64,000 nucleotides of DNA from Methylomagnum ishizawai (GCF_900155475.1 NZ_FXAM01000001.1:1289501-1353500); one strand, 5' to 3'. Positions 32,711 to 42,520 are shown, counted from the first letter of the stretch. Numbers and translations are program-made. The notes: generated by a model not told the origin, from the sequence alone.

Positions 32711-35512
32711 ATGGCCGCCGCAACCTCCCGCCTCGAATTCGTCCTATCCCTGATCGACCGCATGACCGGCCCGGCGGGAAAGGCCATGAAGGCGCTGGAC
32801 AAGCTCACCGGCCATGCCGAAAAGGGCTACCAACGCATCGGCTACGGCGTGGCCGGACTGGTGGGTACCGGCGCGGCGCTGGTCGAGATCGTGAATCCGG
32901 CCCGCAAGATGAACAAAGCCCTGGGCGAGGTGAAATCGCTGGGCGTGGCCCAAGATGTCCTCGACAGCCTCAACATCACCGCCCTGAAATTCAGCACACA
33001 GTACGGCACAAGCGCCGCGGAATTCGTGTCCGCTTCCTACGACATTCAGGGCGCTATCGCGGGCCTCGTGGGCAACGAACTTCCCGCCTTCACCACGGCC
33101 TCGGCCTTGCTCGCCAAGGGCACCAAGGCGGACGTGGGCGATATCACCAGCTACGTGGGCACCATGTACGGCATTTTCCAGAAGACCGCCGACCAAATGG
33201 GCCGGTCCAACTGGGTCGAAATGCTGGCCGCGCAAACCGCCATGGCCGTGAACGTATTCAAGACGGACGGCAAGGGCATGTCCGAGGCATTCACCAATCT
33301 GGGCGCGAACGCCACCACCGCCGGGATCGCCATGGCCGAACAGTTCGCCGTGCTGGGCACCCTGCAAGCCACCATGCCGGGGGCCGAGGCGGGCACCAAG
33401 TACCGGGCGTTCCTGGACGGCGTGGGCGGGGCGCAGAAGGAGCTCGGACTGAAGTTCACCGATGCCCGTGGGCGGCTGCTGCCCATGGTGGACGTGCTGA
33501 ACAAGATCAAGGGCAAGTACGGCGAGATCGACACCGTGGCCGAATCGGGCGCCCTCAAGAAAGCGTTTGGCTCGGGCGATGCCGTGTCGCTCATTAAGCT
33601 CTTGATGACGGACGTGGACGGCCTCGGCAAGAACATCAAGGACATCGGCCAGCAAAAGGGACTGGCCGAACTACAGCGCATGGCCGATGCGATGGTGGAC
33701 CCGTTCGACCGGGTGATTTCGGGCGCGAACGCGCTACGCATCGCCGTGGGCCAGAAGATGGTTTCGGCGCTCACGCCCACCCTGGACAAGATCACCGCCC
33801 TGGAACAGCGCCTGCTGCGCTGGACCTACCTGTTTCCCCACCTCACCGCCGCGCTCGGGAAGGGCGTGCTGGGCATCCTGGCTTTGATCGCCGCCGTATC
33901 CGCGCTGTCCATCGCCGTGGGCGTGGGCCGATTCCTGTTGGTGGGACTGCAAGGCGGGATGATGCTGCTACAGGGCGCGGTATGGCTGCTGATCGCGCCG
34001 TTCAAGCTGCTGCGCCTGGCGTGGCTCGCGGCCCTGGCCGTGGGCGGGCTGTGGCGCGGGATGCTCGCGGGGCTGCGGGCCTTGATGCTCGCCTTCGCCC
34101 TGCAAACCAGCCTGAGCGCCGCCGGGATGTGGCTGTGGGGCGCGGCCAGCAAAGGCGCGGCCATCGCCGCCGGGCTGTGGCGCGGGATGTTGGTGGGACT
34201 GCGGGCCTTGATGCTCGCCTTCGCCCTGCAAACCAGCCTGAGCGCCGCCGGGATGTGGCTGTGGGGCGCGGCCAGCAAAGGCGCGGCCATCGCCGCCGGG
34301 ATGTGGCGCGGGATGTTGGTGGGACTGCGGGCCTTGATGCTCGCCTTCGCCCTGCAAACCAGCCTGAGCGCCGCCGGGATGTGGCTGTGGGGCGCGGCCA
34401 GCAAAGGCGCGGCCATCGCCGCCGGGCTGTGGCGCGGGATGTTGGTGGGACTGCGGGCCTTGATGCTCGCCTTCGCCCTGCAAACCAGCCTGAGCGCCGC
34501 CGGGATGTGGCTGTGGGGTGCGGCCAGCAAGGGCGCGGCCATCGCCGCCGGGCTGTGGCGCGGGATGCTCGCGGGGCTGCGGGCCTTGATGCTCGCCTTC
34601 GCCCTGCAAACCAGCCTGAGCGCCGCCAGGATGTGGCTGTGGGGCGCGGCCAGCAAGGGCGCGGCCATCGCCGCCGGGCTGTGGCGCGGGATGTTGGTGG
34701 GACTGCGGGCCTTGATGCTCGCCTTCGCCCTGCAAACCAGCCTGAGCGCCGCCGGGATGCTGGCATGGCAGGCGGCGGCTCGGCTTGCCGGGGCGGTGGG
34801 CGCGGTTTGGCAGGGCAGCATGGCCGTGGTGTCCGGGGCGCTGGCCCTGCTGCGCGGCGCGTTGTTCGCCAGCCTGCCCGCCGTGTGGGGTTTCGCCGCC
34901 GCCTTGCTGGCGAACCCAATCACCTGGGTTGTCGCGGGCGTGATCGCCCTGGGCGCGGCGGTGGTGGCGGCGGTCGTGTACTGGGATGAATGGACCGGCG
35001 CGGTGGGCCGTTGGACCGGATCGATTCTGGGCGCGGTCCAAACTTGGCTGGCGTCCATCGGTTCGTTCGGGGTCGGCGATATCGTCGCCGGATGGGATAG
35101 CCTCACGCTGTGGTGGGACGGTTTCACTGCCGGGATGGGCGGCTATGTCGCCAGCATCCTGGGCGCGTGGTCCGGCCTTACAGGCTGGTGGGATGGCTTC
35201 ATCGGCGGCATTTCCGCCCAATGGCAAGCCCTGGTGGGAGCCATCGCCAGCTTGAACCCGTTCGCCGGGTGGTCGATGCCTTCGTTTACGATGCCCAGCT
35301 TCGGGGCCGCGCCCGCCGCCGCCCTGCCCCCGCCCCCGGCGGGATTGGCCGCGCCCAAAGGGGGCGGTGCGCCCGGTGGTGTCGCCAAGCAAATCAGCAC
35401 CGCCATCAACACCAACAGCAGCCGCTCCATCGGCGCGGTGCATGTCCACAACTACGGCCAGCCCATGAGCGGGCAACGCCTCGCCCACGAACTCAACATG
35501 GCCGCGCCCTAA
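32711..35512 (+). CDS. T: Tail tape measure protein (P2 gpT type) with an internal tandem repeat
   Basis: This encodes 933 residues. The N-terminal third is the family domain (RLEFVLSLIDRMTGPAGKAM..IGYGVAGLVGTGAALVEIVN). Hydrophobic helices fill the middle (from about 385), including a 42-residue unit repeated about six times (residues about 446-683). A small Ala/Pro-rich tail with HVHNYGQPMSG closes it. Tape measures fix tail length and form the channel for DNA ejection. The gene starts 3 bases after the second lysozyme. Confidence 0.9.
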   Translation: MAAATSRLEFVLSLIDRMTGPAGKAMKALDKLTGHAEKGYQRIGYGVAGLVGTGAALVEIVNPARKMNKALGEVKSLGVAQDVLDSLNITALKFSTQYGTSAAEFVSASYDIQGAIAGLVGNELPAFTTASALLAKGTKADVGDITSYVGTMYGIFQKTADQMGRSNWVEMLAAQTAMAVNVFKTDGKGMSEAFTNLGANATTAGIAMAEQFAVLGTLQATMPGAEAGTKYRAFLDGVGGAQKELGLKFTDARGRLLPMVDVLNKIKGKYGEIDTVAESGALKKAFGSGDAVSLIKLLMTDVDGLGKNIKDIGQQKGLAELQRMADAMVDPFDRVISGANALRIAVGQKMVSALTPTLDKITALEQRLLRWTYLFPHLTAALGKGVLGILALIAAVSALSIAVGVGRFLLVGLQGGMMLLQGAVWLLIAPFKLLRLAWLAALAVGGLWRGMLAGLRALMLAFALQTSLSAAGMWLWGAASKGAAIAAGLWRGMLVGLRALMLAFALQTSLSAAGMWLWGAASKGAAIAAGMWRGMLVGLRALMLAFALQTSLSAAGMWLWGAASKGAAIAAGLWRGMLVGLRALMLAFALQTSLSAAGMWLWGAASKGAAIAAGLWRGMLAGLRALMLAFALQTSLSAARMWLWGAASKGAAIAAGLWRGMLVGLRALMLAFALQTSLSAAGMLAWQAAARLAGAVGAVWQGSMAVVSGALALLRGALFASLPAVWGFAAALLANPITWVVAGVIALGAAVVAAVVYWDEWTGAVGRWTGSILGAVQTWLASIGSFGVGDIVAGWDSLTLWWDGFTAGMGGYVASILGAWSGLTGWWDGFIGGISAQWQALVGAIASLNPFAGWSMPSFTMPSFGAAPAAALPPPPAGLAAPKGGGAPGGVAKQISTAINTNSSRSIGAVHVHNYGQPMSGQRLAHELNMAAP
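34046..34759 (+). repeat. 126-bp tandem repeat in the tape measure gene, about 5.7 copies
   Basis: Copies start at 34046, 34172, 34298, 34424, 34550 and 34676 (the last is 84 bp). The unit encodes G-(L/M)-WRGML-(A/V)-GLRALMLAF and ALQTSLSAAGMWLWGAASKG then AAIAA (42 residues). Differences between copies are few base changes, mainly LAG versus LVG codons, so the repeats are recent or kept similar by recombination. Confidence 0.95.
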
Positions 35513-35530
35513 GCAGGAGGTTTATCCCGC

Positions 35531-36850
35531 ATGTCCCAGGCTATTTTCGTCAATAACTGCACCACCGCCTTATCCGCAGACGTGGCCCAGGGCGCGACCT
35601 CGCTCCCGGTGCGGGCCGGGGAAGGGACCAAGTTCGGTACGATCTCCACCGGGCAACATATTTGGACCCGGATCGGTCTGCCCAACGGGGATCAGCGGGT
35701 GCGGGTGATCGGTCGGACCGGCGACGTGTTGACGCTGGACCCGTCCACCCCAACCACGCGGGCGTGGAGCGCGGGCACGACGGTCAAGGTTACGGTGTGC
35801 GCGGAACTCCTGGCCGAAATACAACAGGTGGAAGCGGGCACTACGGCCATCGCCGCCGCCATCGCGGCGCACAAAGCGGAGGAAAACCCGCACCCGGTGT
35901 ATCTGACCCAAACCGAGGCGGACGGGCGCTATGTCCAGCCGGACGATATCAGCGGGTTTGGGACCGGGGATATGCTCGGATCGCGCAACCTGAACGAAGT
36001 CACCGACCCGGCGGAAGCGCGGGGCAACCTGGGTCTGGGCGAGGTGGACAACACCTCGGACCTGGACAAGCCGGTTTCGACGGCCACGCAAACAGCCCTG
36101 GATTTGAAGCTGGACGCATCGGCCTATAACGACCGTTTCAAGGGGCTGTACACCACGTTGTCCGCCCTGCAAGCGGCCTACCCCGCGGGGGCGGCGGGTG
36201 ACTATGCCCAGGTGGACAGCGGGACCGGCGGGGCGCTGCACATCTATTCGTGGGACGTGAGCGACTCGGCTTGGGTGTTGACCAGCGCGGACGGCACCGG
36301 GGCGGCGAACACGGACCAACTCCCGGAGGGTACGAGCAACCTTTATTTCACGGTGGGGCGGGCCATCGCGGCCTGTACCGGGGTGTTCCAGGCGGCATCC
36401 AGTCTACTATCAGCCATTGCCGCGCTATCCGGCTCGGGCTGGCTCAAATTCACATCCGGCACGCCTTCGGTGGCGGCCATCGCCGTTGCGGACCTTCCCG
36501 TCAATATCACCACCTACGACATGGCATTTGGCTACATGGGTAAGCCGGGCGCAGACCAGAAATTCAACGCATTCCGTGTTGTCACCCCAACTGTATTGCC
36601 CGCCGGATTAACCGGATCGAGCGGTGCCCCGGTATCGGCCAATCCAACCTCAAACTACGTGGTATCTATCCATGTTAATGGGATACAGATCGGCACTGTG
36701 ACTTATACCGGCGGCGGCAGTTCGGTGTCGTTTGCCTTGGCAGCCGATGTGACGCTGGCTGTGGGGGATACCATATTGCCAGTCGGGCAAAGCACCACCG
36801 ATGCCACCCTGGATTATCCGATTTTTACCCTAAAAGGCCGGGTGGTTTAA
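35531..36850 (+). CDS. Tail fibre-like/tail protein
   Basis: This encodes 439 residues. It has a beta-rich N-terminal domain (about 1-95) then fibre-type linkers: ENPHPVYLTQTEADGRYVQ, GLGEVDNTSDLDKPVSTATQ and LKLDAS, all typical of phage tail-fibre shafts. The C-terminal part is AT-richer and beta-rich. CAGGAGGTTTATCCCGC gives a strong ribosome-binding site. It probably contacts the host surface. It follows the tape measure by 18 bases. Confidence 0.75.
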   Translation: MSQAIFVNNCTTALSADVAQGATSLPVRAGEGTKFGTISTGQHIWTRIGLPNGDQRVRVIGRTGDVLTLDPSTPTTRAWSAGTTVKVTVCAELLAEIQQVEAGTTAIAAAIAAHKAEENPHPVYLTQTEADGRYVQPDDISGFGTGDMLGSRNLNEVTDPAEARGNLGLGEVDNTSDLDKPVSTATQTALDLKLDASAYNDRFKGLYTTLSALQAAYPAGAAGDYAQVDSGTGGALHIYSWDVSDSAWVLTSADGTGAANTDQLPEGTSNLYFTVGRAIAACTGVFQAASSLLSAIAALSGSGWLKFTSGTPSVAAIAVADLPVNITTYDMAFGYMGKPGADQKFNAFRVVTPTVLPAGLTGSSGAPVSANPTSNYVVSIHVNGIQIGTVTYTGGGSSVSFALAADVTLAVGDTILPVGQSTTDATLDYPIFTLKGRVV

Positions 36851-37546
36851 ATGGATTTTTCACGATTCAATCGAAAAAGCCGGGGTGGAATATTAGTCCC
36901 GGACTCGGATATTGCCGCCCAGTCCCGGCGCGGACGGTGCGATGGGTTGATGCACTCGATGTTGATGGGGGGCGGCGCTCCAGATACGCGCCCTGTCGTC
37001 ACCTGGAATCCATTGGATGCCCATGCCAGCATGTCTCTTAGCAACGGCAATCTAACCGCTACGCCGCTATCCTCTGCGGGCACCGGAATAGCTGTTCGCG
37101 CCACATCATATATTACCCAATCATGTTACTGGGAAATGATGGCTAATAATTCGTGGGGGGGCGCTCAGTATGCGTGGTTGTGTGGGGCGATAAGCGCAAC
37201 GCATACGCTGGCGGCGGCACTGGGTAAAGGCACTTATGGCGGTGGTCATACCAAGGCGGGTTACTGGTATATCGACAACTCAAGCTCCGGTGGGCCGGAC
37301 GGAACGTCGTGGGGCGATAATATTAGAGTCGGCATCGACTTTGATTATTCAACCAGAACGATCTATTTTTATAAGTTGGCATTGGGGTCTATGGTGTTTC
37401 AGGCCGCATTATCACTAAGCAATAATGGACCATACTATCCAGCGGTATCGGGAATAGGAAGCGGGTCGTATAGTTTTAATGGGTATTTTAATTCCGCATC
37501 ACAAGTAAGCGCATCGCCACGCGGATACCCGGCTATAGGTAAGTAG
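36851..37546 (+). CDS. SPRY-like tail protein
   Basis: This encodes 231 residues, starting directly after the fibre stop. The middle (about 80-210) looks like a SPRY/concanavalin-like beta-sandwich: CYWEMMANNSWGGAQYAWLC, the DGTSWGDNIRVGIDFDYSTR block and TIYFYKLALGSMVFQAAL. Phages use such folds for binding sugars or proteins on hosts, so this is a candidate host-range determinant. It is AT-richer than the tail genes around it. Confidence 0.65.
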   Translation: MDFSRFNRKSRGGILVPDSDIAAQSRRGRCDGLMHSMLMGGGAPDTRPVVTWNPLDAHASMSLSNGNLTATPLSSAGTGIAVRATSYITQSCYWEMMANNSWGGAQYAWLCGAISATHTLAAALGKGTYGGGHTKAGYWYIDNSSSGGPDGTSWGDNIRVGIDFDYSTRTIYFYKLALGSMVFQAALSLSNNGPYYPAVSGIGSGSYSFNGYFNSASQVSASPRGYPAIGK

Positions 37547-37548
37547 TT

Positions 37549-37968
37549 ATGATCATAAACGACCTCGCCATCAACGAACACGAGAGCGACGGCCAGCCCG
37601 GCCCTTCGGCACAGCCCTATCTGGGGAATCCTGGGCTGTATATCGATTGGCGTATTACTAATAATGACCTGGATATAGGCCCGGATTTCGAGCCTATCCT
37701 ATTAGCGAATAAGGACAGTGTGGTGCAGGACGTGAAGCACATGATCCGGGAAAGCGGCCTGCTATGGCGCTGCATCGCGGAGCGGGACGGGGTGAAGGTC
37801 AAAGCGCTACTGGACCGGCTGGTTTTGTTGATCGAAGAGGATATCCGTTTAGTGCCGGGCACGATCACGGTCGAGCGGTCTGATACCCAGACATTCTTTA
37901 TCCTGGGGGATACCGTGGATTACGGGAAGTTCGGGTTTCCGGCCAGCATATTGCCGGGGCTGTTATGA
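37549..37968 (+). CDS. DUF2590 baseplate protein
   Basis: This encodes 139 residues of the DUF2590 family (DSVVQDVKHMIRESGLLWRC and DIRLVPGTITVERSDTQTFF). In HP1/K139-type phages this precedes the baseplate J gene and takes the place of the P2 gpW. Its end overlaps the next start by 4 bases. Confidence 0.8.
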   Translation: MIINDLAINEHESDGQPGPSAQPYLGNPGLYIDWRITNNDLDIGPDFEPILLANKDSVVQDVKHMIRESGLLWRCIAERDGVKVKALLDRLVLLIEEDIRLVPGTITVERSDTQTFFILGDTVDYGKFGFPASILPGLL

Positions 37969-39146
37969 GTGTGAATGTCGATTTCTGGCAGGTATTGCGG
38001 GATGCGGGGATTCCCACCACCCAAGCCGATCTTGAGACGCAATGGCGGACCGAGCTAACGGCGGTGGATTCGCCGATTTCCAACCTCCCGGCTTATTCGC
38101 CGTTCTGGCGGACCGTGACGGCGCTCATCACCCAGCCTGTGCTGTGGCTGGTGAAGCTGGTGGCCGATACCGTGCTGCCGAATGCGTTCCTGGCCTATGC
38201 GTCCGGGACGTTCCTGGAATTGCTGGCCGATGCGGTAAACCTAAGCCGCAAACCGGGCGTGCGGGCCGAGGGGTTGATGGTTTTCAGCCGCGCCACGGCG
38301 GGCGGGGCGCTAACCATTGCTACTGGGACCACGGTCCGCACGGCGGAAATCAACGGCGTGGCCTACGTGGTCACTACCACCGCCGACGCCACGATCCCCA
38401 CCGGGGAGTTGAGCGTGTCCGCGCCCGTGATCGCCGCCGCCCCAGGCGCGGCCTACAACCTGGGCGCGGGCTACTATTCGATCCTGCCGACCCCGATCAA
38501 CGGGGTATCCGTAACCAACGAGGCGGACTGGCTGGTCCTGCCTGGCGCGGACGCCGAGACGGATGACGCGCTCAGGGCGCGATGCCGGAACCAGTTCGCC
38601 ACCGCGTCCAGTTATCACACCGACGCGGCCTACAAGTCCATCATCGCCAGTTTCCCCGGCGTGGATATCGATTCGATCTGGTTTGTCCACGATGCGCCGC
38701 GCGGGCCGGGCACCGCCAACGCCTATGTGCTATTCGAGTTCGGGGCCGATGTCACCGAATACCTGAGCGCCATCAATACCCACATCATGGACGATGGCAA
38801 CCACGGCCATGGGGACGATCTGCTCGTGGCGCAGATGCCCGAGACCGGCTATTCCCTGGCCGTCACGGCCTGGGCCGAACCGGGCACGTCCACCGAGGCC
38901 AAGGCGGCGCTACGGGCTGGGGTGGAGGACTTCATCGGGACCGCGTTCCGGGCGAACCTCGCCTATCAGGGCAAGGCTACGCTGGCCCATCCCTATTCCC
39001 GATTCAGCTTCAGCCGACTGGCGAAGGAGCTGCACGAGCAATTCCCGGCCCTGCACAGCATCGACTTCGGGGAATCCGACATCGTGGCCGGGCTGTGGAT
39101 TCCAGTGCTGGACGGCCTGGACGTGACGGTGGAGGACGCCGAATGA
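37965..39146 (+). CDS. J: Baseplate assembly protein J (gp47/JayE family)
   Basis: This encodes 393 residues. Family-typical parts are AYASGTFLELLADAVNLSRK, FSRATAGGALTIATGTTVRT, ADAETDDALRARCRNQFATA and TDAAYKSIIASFPGVDIDS. It forms the baseplate wedge. Both ends overlap neighbouring genes by 4 bases, so J and I are coupled. Confidence 0.9.
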   Translation: MSVNVDFWQVLRDAGIPTTQADLETQWRTELTAVDSPISNLPAYSPFWRTVTALITQPVLWLVKLVADTVLPNAFLAYASGTFLELLADAVNLSRKPGVRAEGLMVFSRATAGGALTIATGTTVRTAEINGVAYVVTTTADATIPTGELSVSAPVIAAAPGAAYNLGAGYYSILPTPINGVSVTNEADWLVLPGADAETDDALRARCRNQFATASSYHTDAAYKSIIASFPGVDIDSIWFVHDAPRGPGTANAYVLFEFGADVTEYLSAINTHIMDDGNHGHGDDLLVAQMPETGYSLAVTAWAEPGTSTEAKAALRAGVEDFIGTAFRANLAYQGKATLAHPYSRFSFSRLAKELHEQFPALHSIDFGESDIVAGLWIPVLDGLDVTVEDAE

Positions 39147-39670
39147 TCGACCTCAAGTTGCCGTTTTGGCTGAACGGCCCCGAACTCGACAAGCTGCGGC
39201 GGGCGGCGCTGTCGTGGTGGACGCGGGCGGAAGGCTGGATGCGCTGGCCGCTCGGACAACTGGACCCGCTGACCTGTGCCGAGCCGATGCTGGATTTGCT
39301 GGCCTATCAGCGGCGGGTGGTGCGGTTCCGGGGCGAGCCGTTGCCCCTGTACCGGCGCAGGGTGAAACACGCCTACGCCAACGCCAAGGACTCGGGCCAG
39401 ACGGCGGGGTTTTTCCGCATCTTTGACCGGCTGGGAATCCCGCTGCTGGACCAACGCGAGCGCGTCGATCCGGTGGATTGGGACGTGATCCTGCTGGTTC
39501 TGCCGGACGGTATCACATCCGAATATGGCGCCGTGCTGGACTTCATCGTGCAGGAATACGGGCGCACCTGCCGCCGGTACCGGCTGGGGGGCACCGACAC
39601 CGCCGGGGTTTTCATCGCGGCGGGCGAGACCGGGCATACCTGGTATTACGATCACGCCGAATTACCGTAG
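39143..39670 (+). CDS. I: Phage tail protein I (P2 gpI family)
   Basis: This encodes 175 residues from ATG 39143. It shows the gpI pattern: WWTRAEGWMRWPLGQLDPLT, CAEPMLDLLAYQRRVVRFRG and LYRRRVKHAYANAKDSGQTA. It acts in the baseplate next to J and links to tail fibres, which follow here at 39680. Confidence 0.85.
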   Translation: MIDLKLPFWLNGPELDKLRRAALSWWTRAEGWMRWPLGQLDPLTCAEPMLDLLAYQRRVVRFRGEPLPLYRRRVKHAYANAKDSGQTAGFFRIFDRLGIPLLDQRERVDPVDWDVILLVLPDGITSEYGAVLDFIVQEYGRTCRRYRLGGTDTAGVFIAAGETGHTWYYDHAELP

Positions 39671-39679
39671 GGAATCACC

Positions 39680-41188
39680 ATGGCATTTATCACCGTAGCC
39701 GGGGAAAACTGGTTTGCCGCGCATCAAGTCGCCGGTACCCACCCGAATATCGAACGCTTCGTGCTGGCCTATATCGAAGGGCTGGGCGCAGAGCCCGCCG
39801 ACCGGATCGAATCCATGCCCGCGCCCGCCGCTATCGTGCTGGAACGGGCCTGGGATCGGCGCGGGTCGGCGGGGCCGAACCAGGTCGTTTATTCGATGCT
39901 GTTGGACGCGACCATCGGCGATTTCGTGTTCAACTGGGTGGGGTTGGCCGGGGCCGATGACGTTTTGGTGGCGGCATCCCACATCGCCCCAATCACCAAG
40001 ACCGCCACGGACGGGGACGTGCGCGGGAACAACTTGACCCGCAATTTCGCGCTGGCTTTTTCCGGGATCGCGGCGTTGCTGGACTTGGACGTGCCCGCCG
40101 ATGCGTGGCAGATGGATTTCACCTGGGCCGCGCTCGCGGGCAAGCCGGACACATTCCCCCCCGATCCGCACAACCACGATGACCGCTACTACACCGTGGA
40201 GGAAGTGGACGCGGAACTCGCGGGCAAGTCGAACACCGGGCACAACCACGATGACCGCTACTACACCGAGGCGGAAGTGGACACGGCCCTCGCGGGCAAG
40301 TCGGACACCGGGCACAACCACGATGACCGCTACTACACCGAGGCGGAAGTGGACGCGGAACTCGCGGGCAAGTCGAACACCGGGCACAACCACGATGACC
40401 GCTACTACACCGAGGCGGAAGTGGACACGGCCCTCGCGGGCAAGTCGGACACCGGGCACAACCACGATGACCGCTACTACACCGAGGCGGAAGTGGATAC
40501 GGCCCTCGCGGGCAAGTCGAACACCGGGCACAACCACGATGACCGCTACTACACCGAGGCGGAAGTGGATACGGCCCTCGCGGGCAAGTCGGACACCGGA
40601 CACAACCACGATGACCGCTACTACACCAAAACACAGCTACAAACCTCAGGCCAAGCGTCGGCACATTGGGACAATGTAGGGACGGGGCGGCGCAATGCCA
40701 TTACCCATTTGGGTAGCGACCTGCGGGATACCATGCCGTTTTCTGGCGATATGGATGCCCTGGTTACGCCCGGCGATTACTACTACAACTCGGATTGCAC
40801 CCATGCGCCGTCCGATTATGGGTTGGTGAAGGTATGGCGGGAAGTAGCGGGGGTGGTGTATCAGCAAGCCCAGGAATCACACGGCGGGCGGCTCTATAGC
40901 CGTTATTTGACCGGCGGCGTCTGGACGGCCTGGCGGACCTATGCGGATAGCGCCGATGTGGTGCCGAGGGCGGCGGATTTGCGGGTGGGTAGCATCGCGC
41001 TGGGCGCGATCTATGGTTTGAGTGCTGGTTATGCGCCGGGCACCGTGTTGGATTCGAGCGGCGACCACAGATTTATTCTGTGGAACATTAACGGCGACAA
41101 CAACTGGGCCACGCCGACCGGCACATGGGTATCCCTGGGCTGCATAGATGGCGCGGGGTCCGGCCAACTCGCCATCAGGACCGCCTGA
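39680..41188 (+). CDS. Tail fibre protein with exact tandem shaft repeats
   Basis: This encodes 502 residues. The N-terminus ([20 protein letters not shown]) is a P2 gpH-like baseplate-binding domain. A shaft of 24-residue repeats ([20 protein letters not shown](D/N)TGH) runs from about 165 to 315, followed by a C-terminal tip (about 320-502) rich in Tyr and Gly. The repeats resemble trimeric fibre shafts. No tail-fibre assembly gene is seen directly after it, in contrast to P2 gpG. Confidence 0.88.
   Translation: MAFITVAGENWFAAHQVAGTHPNIERFVLAYIEGLGAEPADRIESMPAPAAIVLERAWDRRGSAGPNQVVYSMLLDATIGDFVFNWVGLAGADDVLVAASHIAPITKTATDGDVRGNNLTRNFALAFSGIAALLDLDVPADAWQMDFTWAALAGKPDTFPPDPHNHDDRYYTVEEVDAELAGKSNTGHNHDDRYYTEAEVDTALAGKSDTGHNHDDRYYTEAEVDAELAGKSNTGHNHDDRYYTEAEVDTALAGKSDTGHNHDDRYYTEAEVDTALAGKSNTGHNHDDRYYTEAEVDTALAGKSDTGHNHDDRYYTKTQLQTSGQASAHWDNVGTGRRNAITHLGSDLRDTMPFSGDMDALVTPGDYYYNSDCTHAPSDYGLVKVWREVAGVVYQQAQESHGGRLYSRYLTGGVWTAWRTYADSADVVPRAADLRVGSIALGAIYGLSAGYAPGTVLDSSGDHRFILWNINGDNNWATPTGTWVSLGCIDGAGSGQLAIRTA
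40172..40639 (+). repeat. 72-bp tandem repeat in the tail fibre gene, 6.5 copies
   Basis: Copies begin at 40172, 40244, 40316, 40388, 40460, 40532 and a partial at 40604. Each unit starts with NHDDRYYT. Units alternate between [11 protein letters not shown] and (A/T)(E/A)LAGKSNTGH endings, so a 144-bp higher-order unit is visible. The high DNA identity makes slippage or recombination likely. Confidence 0.92.
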
Positions 41189-41919
41189 TGGCCTGGGCAC
41201 CGCTCGCCATCCGCGCCCCTGGCGGTGATGCCTCGGCCATCCTGGCCGGGATTCCGGCGGCGCTCGGGCTGATTCAGGTGGACCCATGGCAATACGGCGT
41301 GGGCGAGGGGAGCGGCGCTTACCGCTACCTGTCCTTTCCCAACGCGGTACGGGCGGCGGTCCAGCGCCTGCCCGCCGACTATGGCGGCGCGGTCCTGGCC
41401 ATTGGCGTGGCGGCCGCCAGCCTGCCGGACCTGTCGCGTGGACTCGGGGATTTGGCCGCGGGCTTTCCCCTGCCGATGTTCGGCAAGGCGGCGCGGCGGG
41501 TGGCGAGCCTCATCAACCTGGAAACCGACAAGTGGAACCTGCCCGCGCCTTTGCCGCCGGGGCTGGGCACGGTGTTGACCGGGGGCTTGCCGTCGCTGGC
41601 CGCGATCAAGCGGGCGGCGTTGATGCAGGCCAGCCAAGCGGCGGCGGACGCCCTGGGCGATCCCCTGGCCGCGCTGGACGAACTGGCGGCGGCGAAGGAT
41701 GAATTCCTGGCCCAGGTGGGCGATGCCCTGGCCGGGGCCACCGCCGGGCTGTCCGGCGAGCCTGCCGGGTGTTGGCGTTGCTATGCCGAGGCGGACTACG
41801 CGGCGGCGCTCAGGGCGGGCGTGCCGGGCCACGAGCATACGCTGTCCACCGTGTCGGTGTTCCTGGGCCGGCCGGGCGAGCTGGCGGTTTTGGCGGGGAT
41901 TCTCGATGCTGTGGCTTGA
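41188..41919 (+). CDS. Hypothetical tail-module protein
   Basis: This encodes 243 residues; its ATG overlaps the fibre stop. It is Ala/Leu-rich, with helical regions (RAALMQASQAAADALGDPLA and ALDELAAAKDEFLAQVGDAL) and a Trp-Tyr motif CWRCYAEADYAAAL. No family is recognised. Position suggests a baseplate or fibre-connecting component. Confidence 0.65.
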   Translation: MAWAPLAIRAPGGDASAILAGIPAALGLIQVDPWQYGVGEGSGAYRYLSFPNAVRAAVQRLPADYGGAVLAIGVAAASLPDLSRGLGDLAAGFPLPMFGKAARRVASLINLETDKWNLPAPLPPGLGTVLTGGLPSLAAIKRAALMQASQAAADALGDPLAALDELAAAKDEFLAQVGDALAGATAGLSGEPAGCWRCYAEADYAAALRAGVPGHEHTLSTVSVFLGRPGELAVLAGILDAVA

Positions 41920-42466
41920 TGGCAAGAAAATCCAGGGCCATGGACTGAGGGTGTCGGCGGCGTTGCCGCTGGCCTCGGAGGACATGAGCGGCAATAGTTC
42001 CGCCACCCCGAAGGCCGAGACCGGCGACAAGGGCAAGAGCTTGTCTGTCAGCCTGCAAATCCGCTACCAGGATGCCACGTGGCTATCGGACTTGATCGCC
42101 CTGGCCGAGGGCAAGGACGGCAATCAGGAGCGGCGCATGTTCGCGGTTCAGAACCGGACGGCCCAGGCCATGGGCATCAAGCAAGTGAAGTTCGATGGCA
42201 ACTTGGACGTGAAGGAAGCGGACCGGCTCAGGGCGTGGGAGGTGTCTTTCACCCTGGCCGAATACCGAAGCACGCCCGAGAAGGTGGAGGAACGCAACCC
42301 GAAGGCGGCGGCGCGGAAGGTATCCAGTCAAACCGCCACTGGCACGGTGGCGGGCGGCACGAGCGGCGGGACCGGCGCGGCGGCTTCCGGGGCGACCGCC
42401 AACAGCGCGGAACCCCTGAGCGGGGTTGAAAAAGTCTTGAAGTGGTTGGATGACAGGGTGAAATAA
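41906..42466 (+). CDS. Hypothetical baseplate-region protein
   Basis: This encodes 186 residues, overlapping the previous gene by 14 bases. The first 130 residues are beta-rich (MLWLDGKKIQGHGLRVSAAL, SLSVSLQIRYQDATWLSDLI, KQVKFDGNLDVKEADRLRAW); a Gly/Ala/Thr-rich low-complexity region (AGGTSGGTGAAASGAT) precedes a short helix. A baseplate or hub-associated role is likely from position, without a recognised family. It is the last gene before the reversed cassette. Confidence 0.6.
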   Translation: MLWLDGKKIQGHGLRVSAALPLASEDMSGNSSATPKAETGDKGKSLSVSLQIRYQDATWLSDLIALAEGKDGNQERRMFAVQNRTAQAMGIKQVKFDGNLDVKEADRLRAWEVSFTLAEYRSTPEKVEERNPKAAARKVSSQTATGTVAGGTSGGTGAAASGATANSAEPLSGVEKVLKWLDDRVK

Positions 42467-42520
42467 AAACGGGGCGAAGAACGAGGGAAGGCCGCGCATC
42501 CTTGCGCGGGAGAAGAGAGG

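Noticed and set aside
33968-35488. Long antisense frames with Pro/His/Arg/Gly repeats opposite the tape measure
   Set aside because: They arise from the high GC content and the 126-bp repeat of the tape measure; composition is not protein-like.
40119-40664. Repeated minus-strand frame opposite the tail fibre, and CRISPR-like spacing
   Set aside because: The 72-bp units are coding repeats without variable spacers, so neither a CRISPR array nor an antisense gene is supported.
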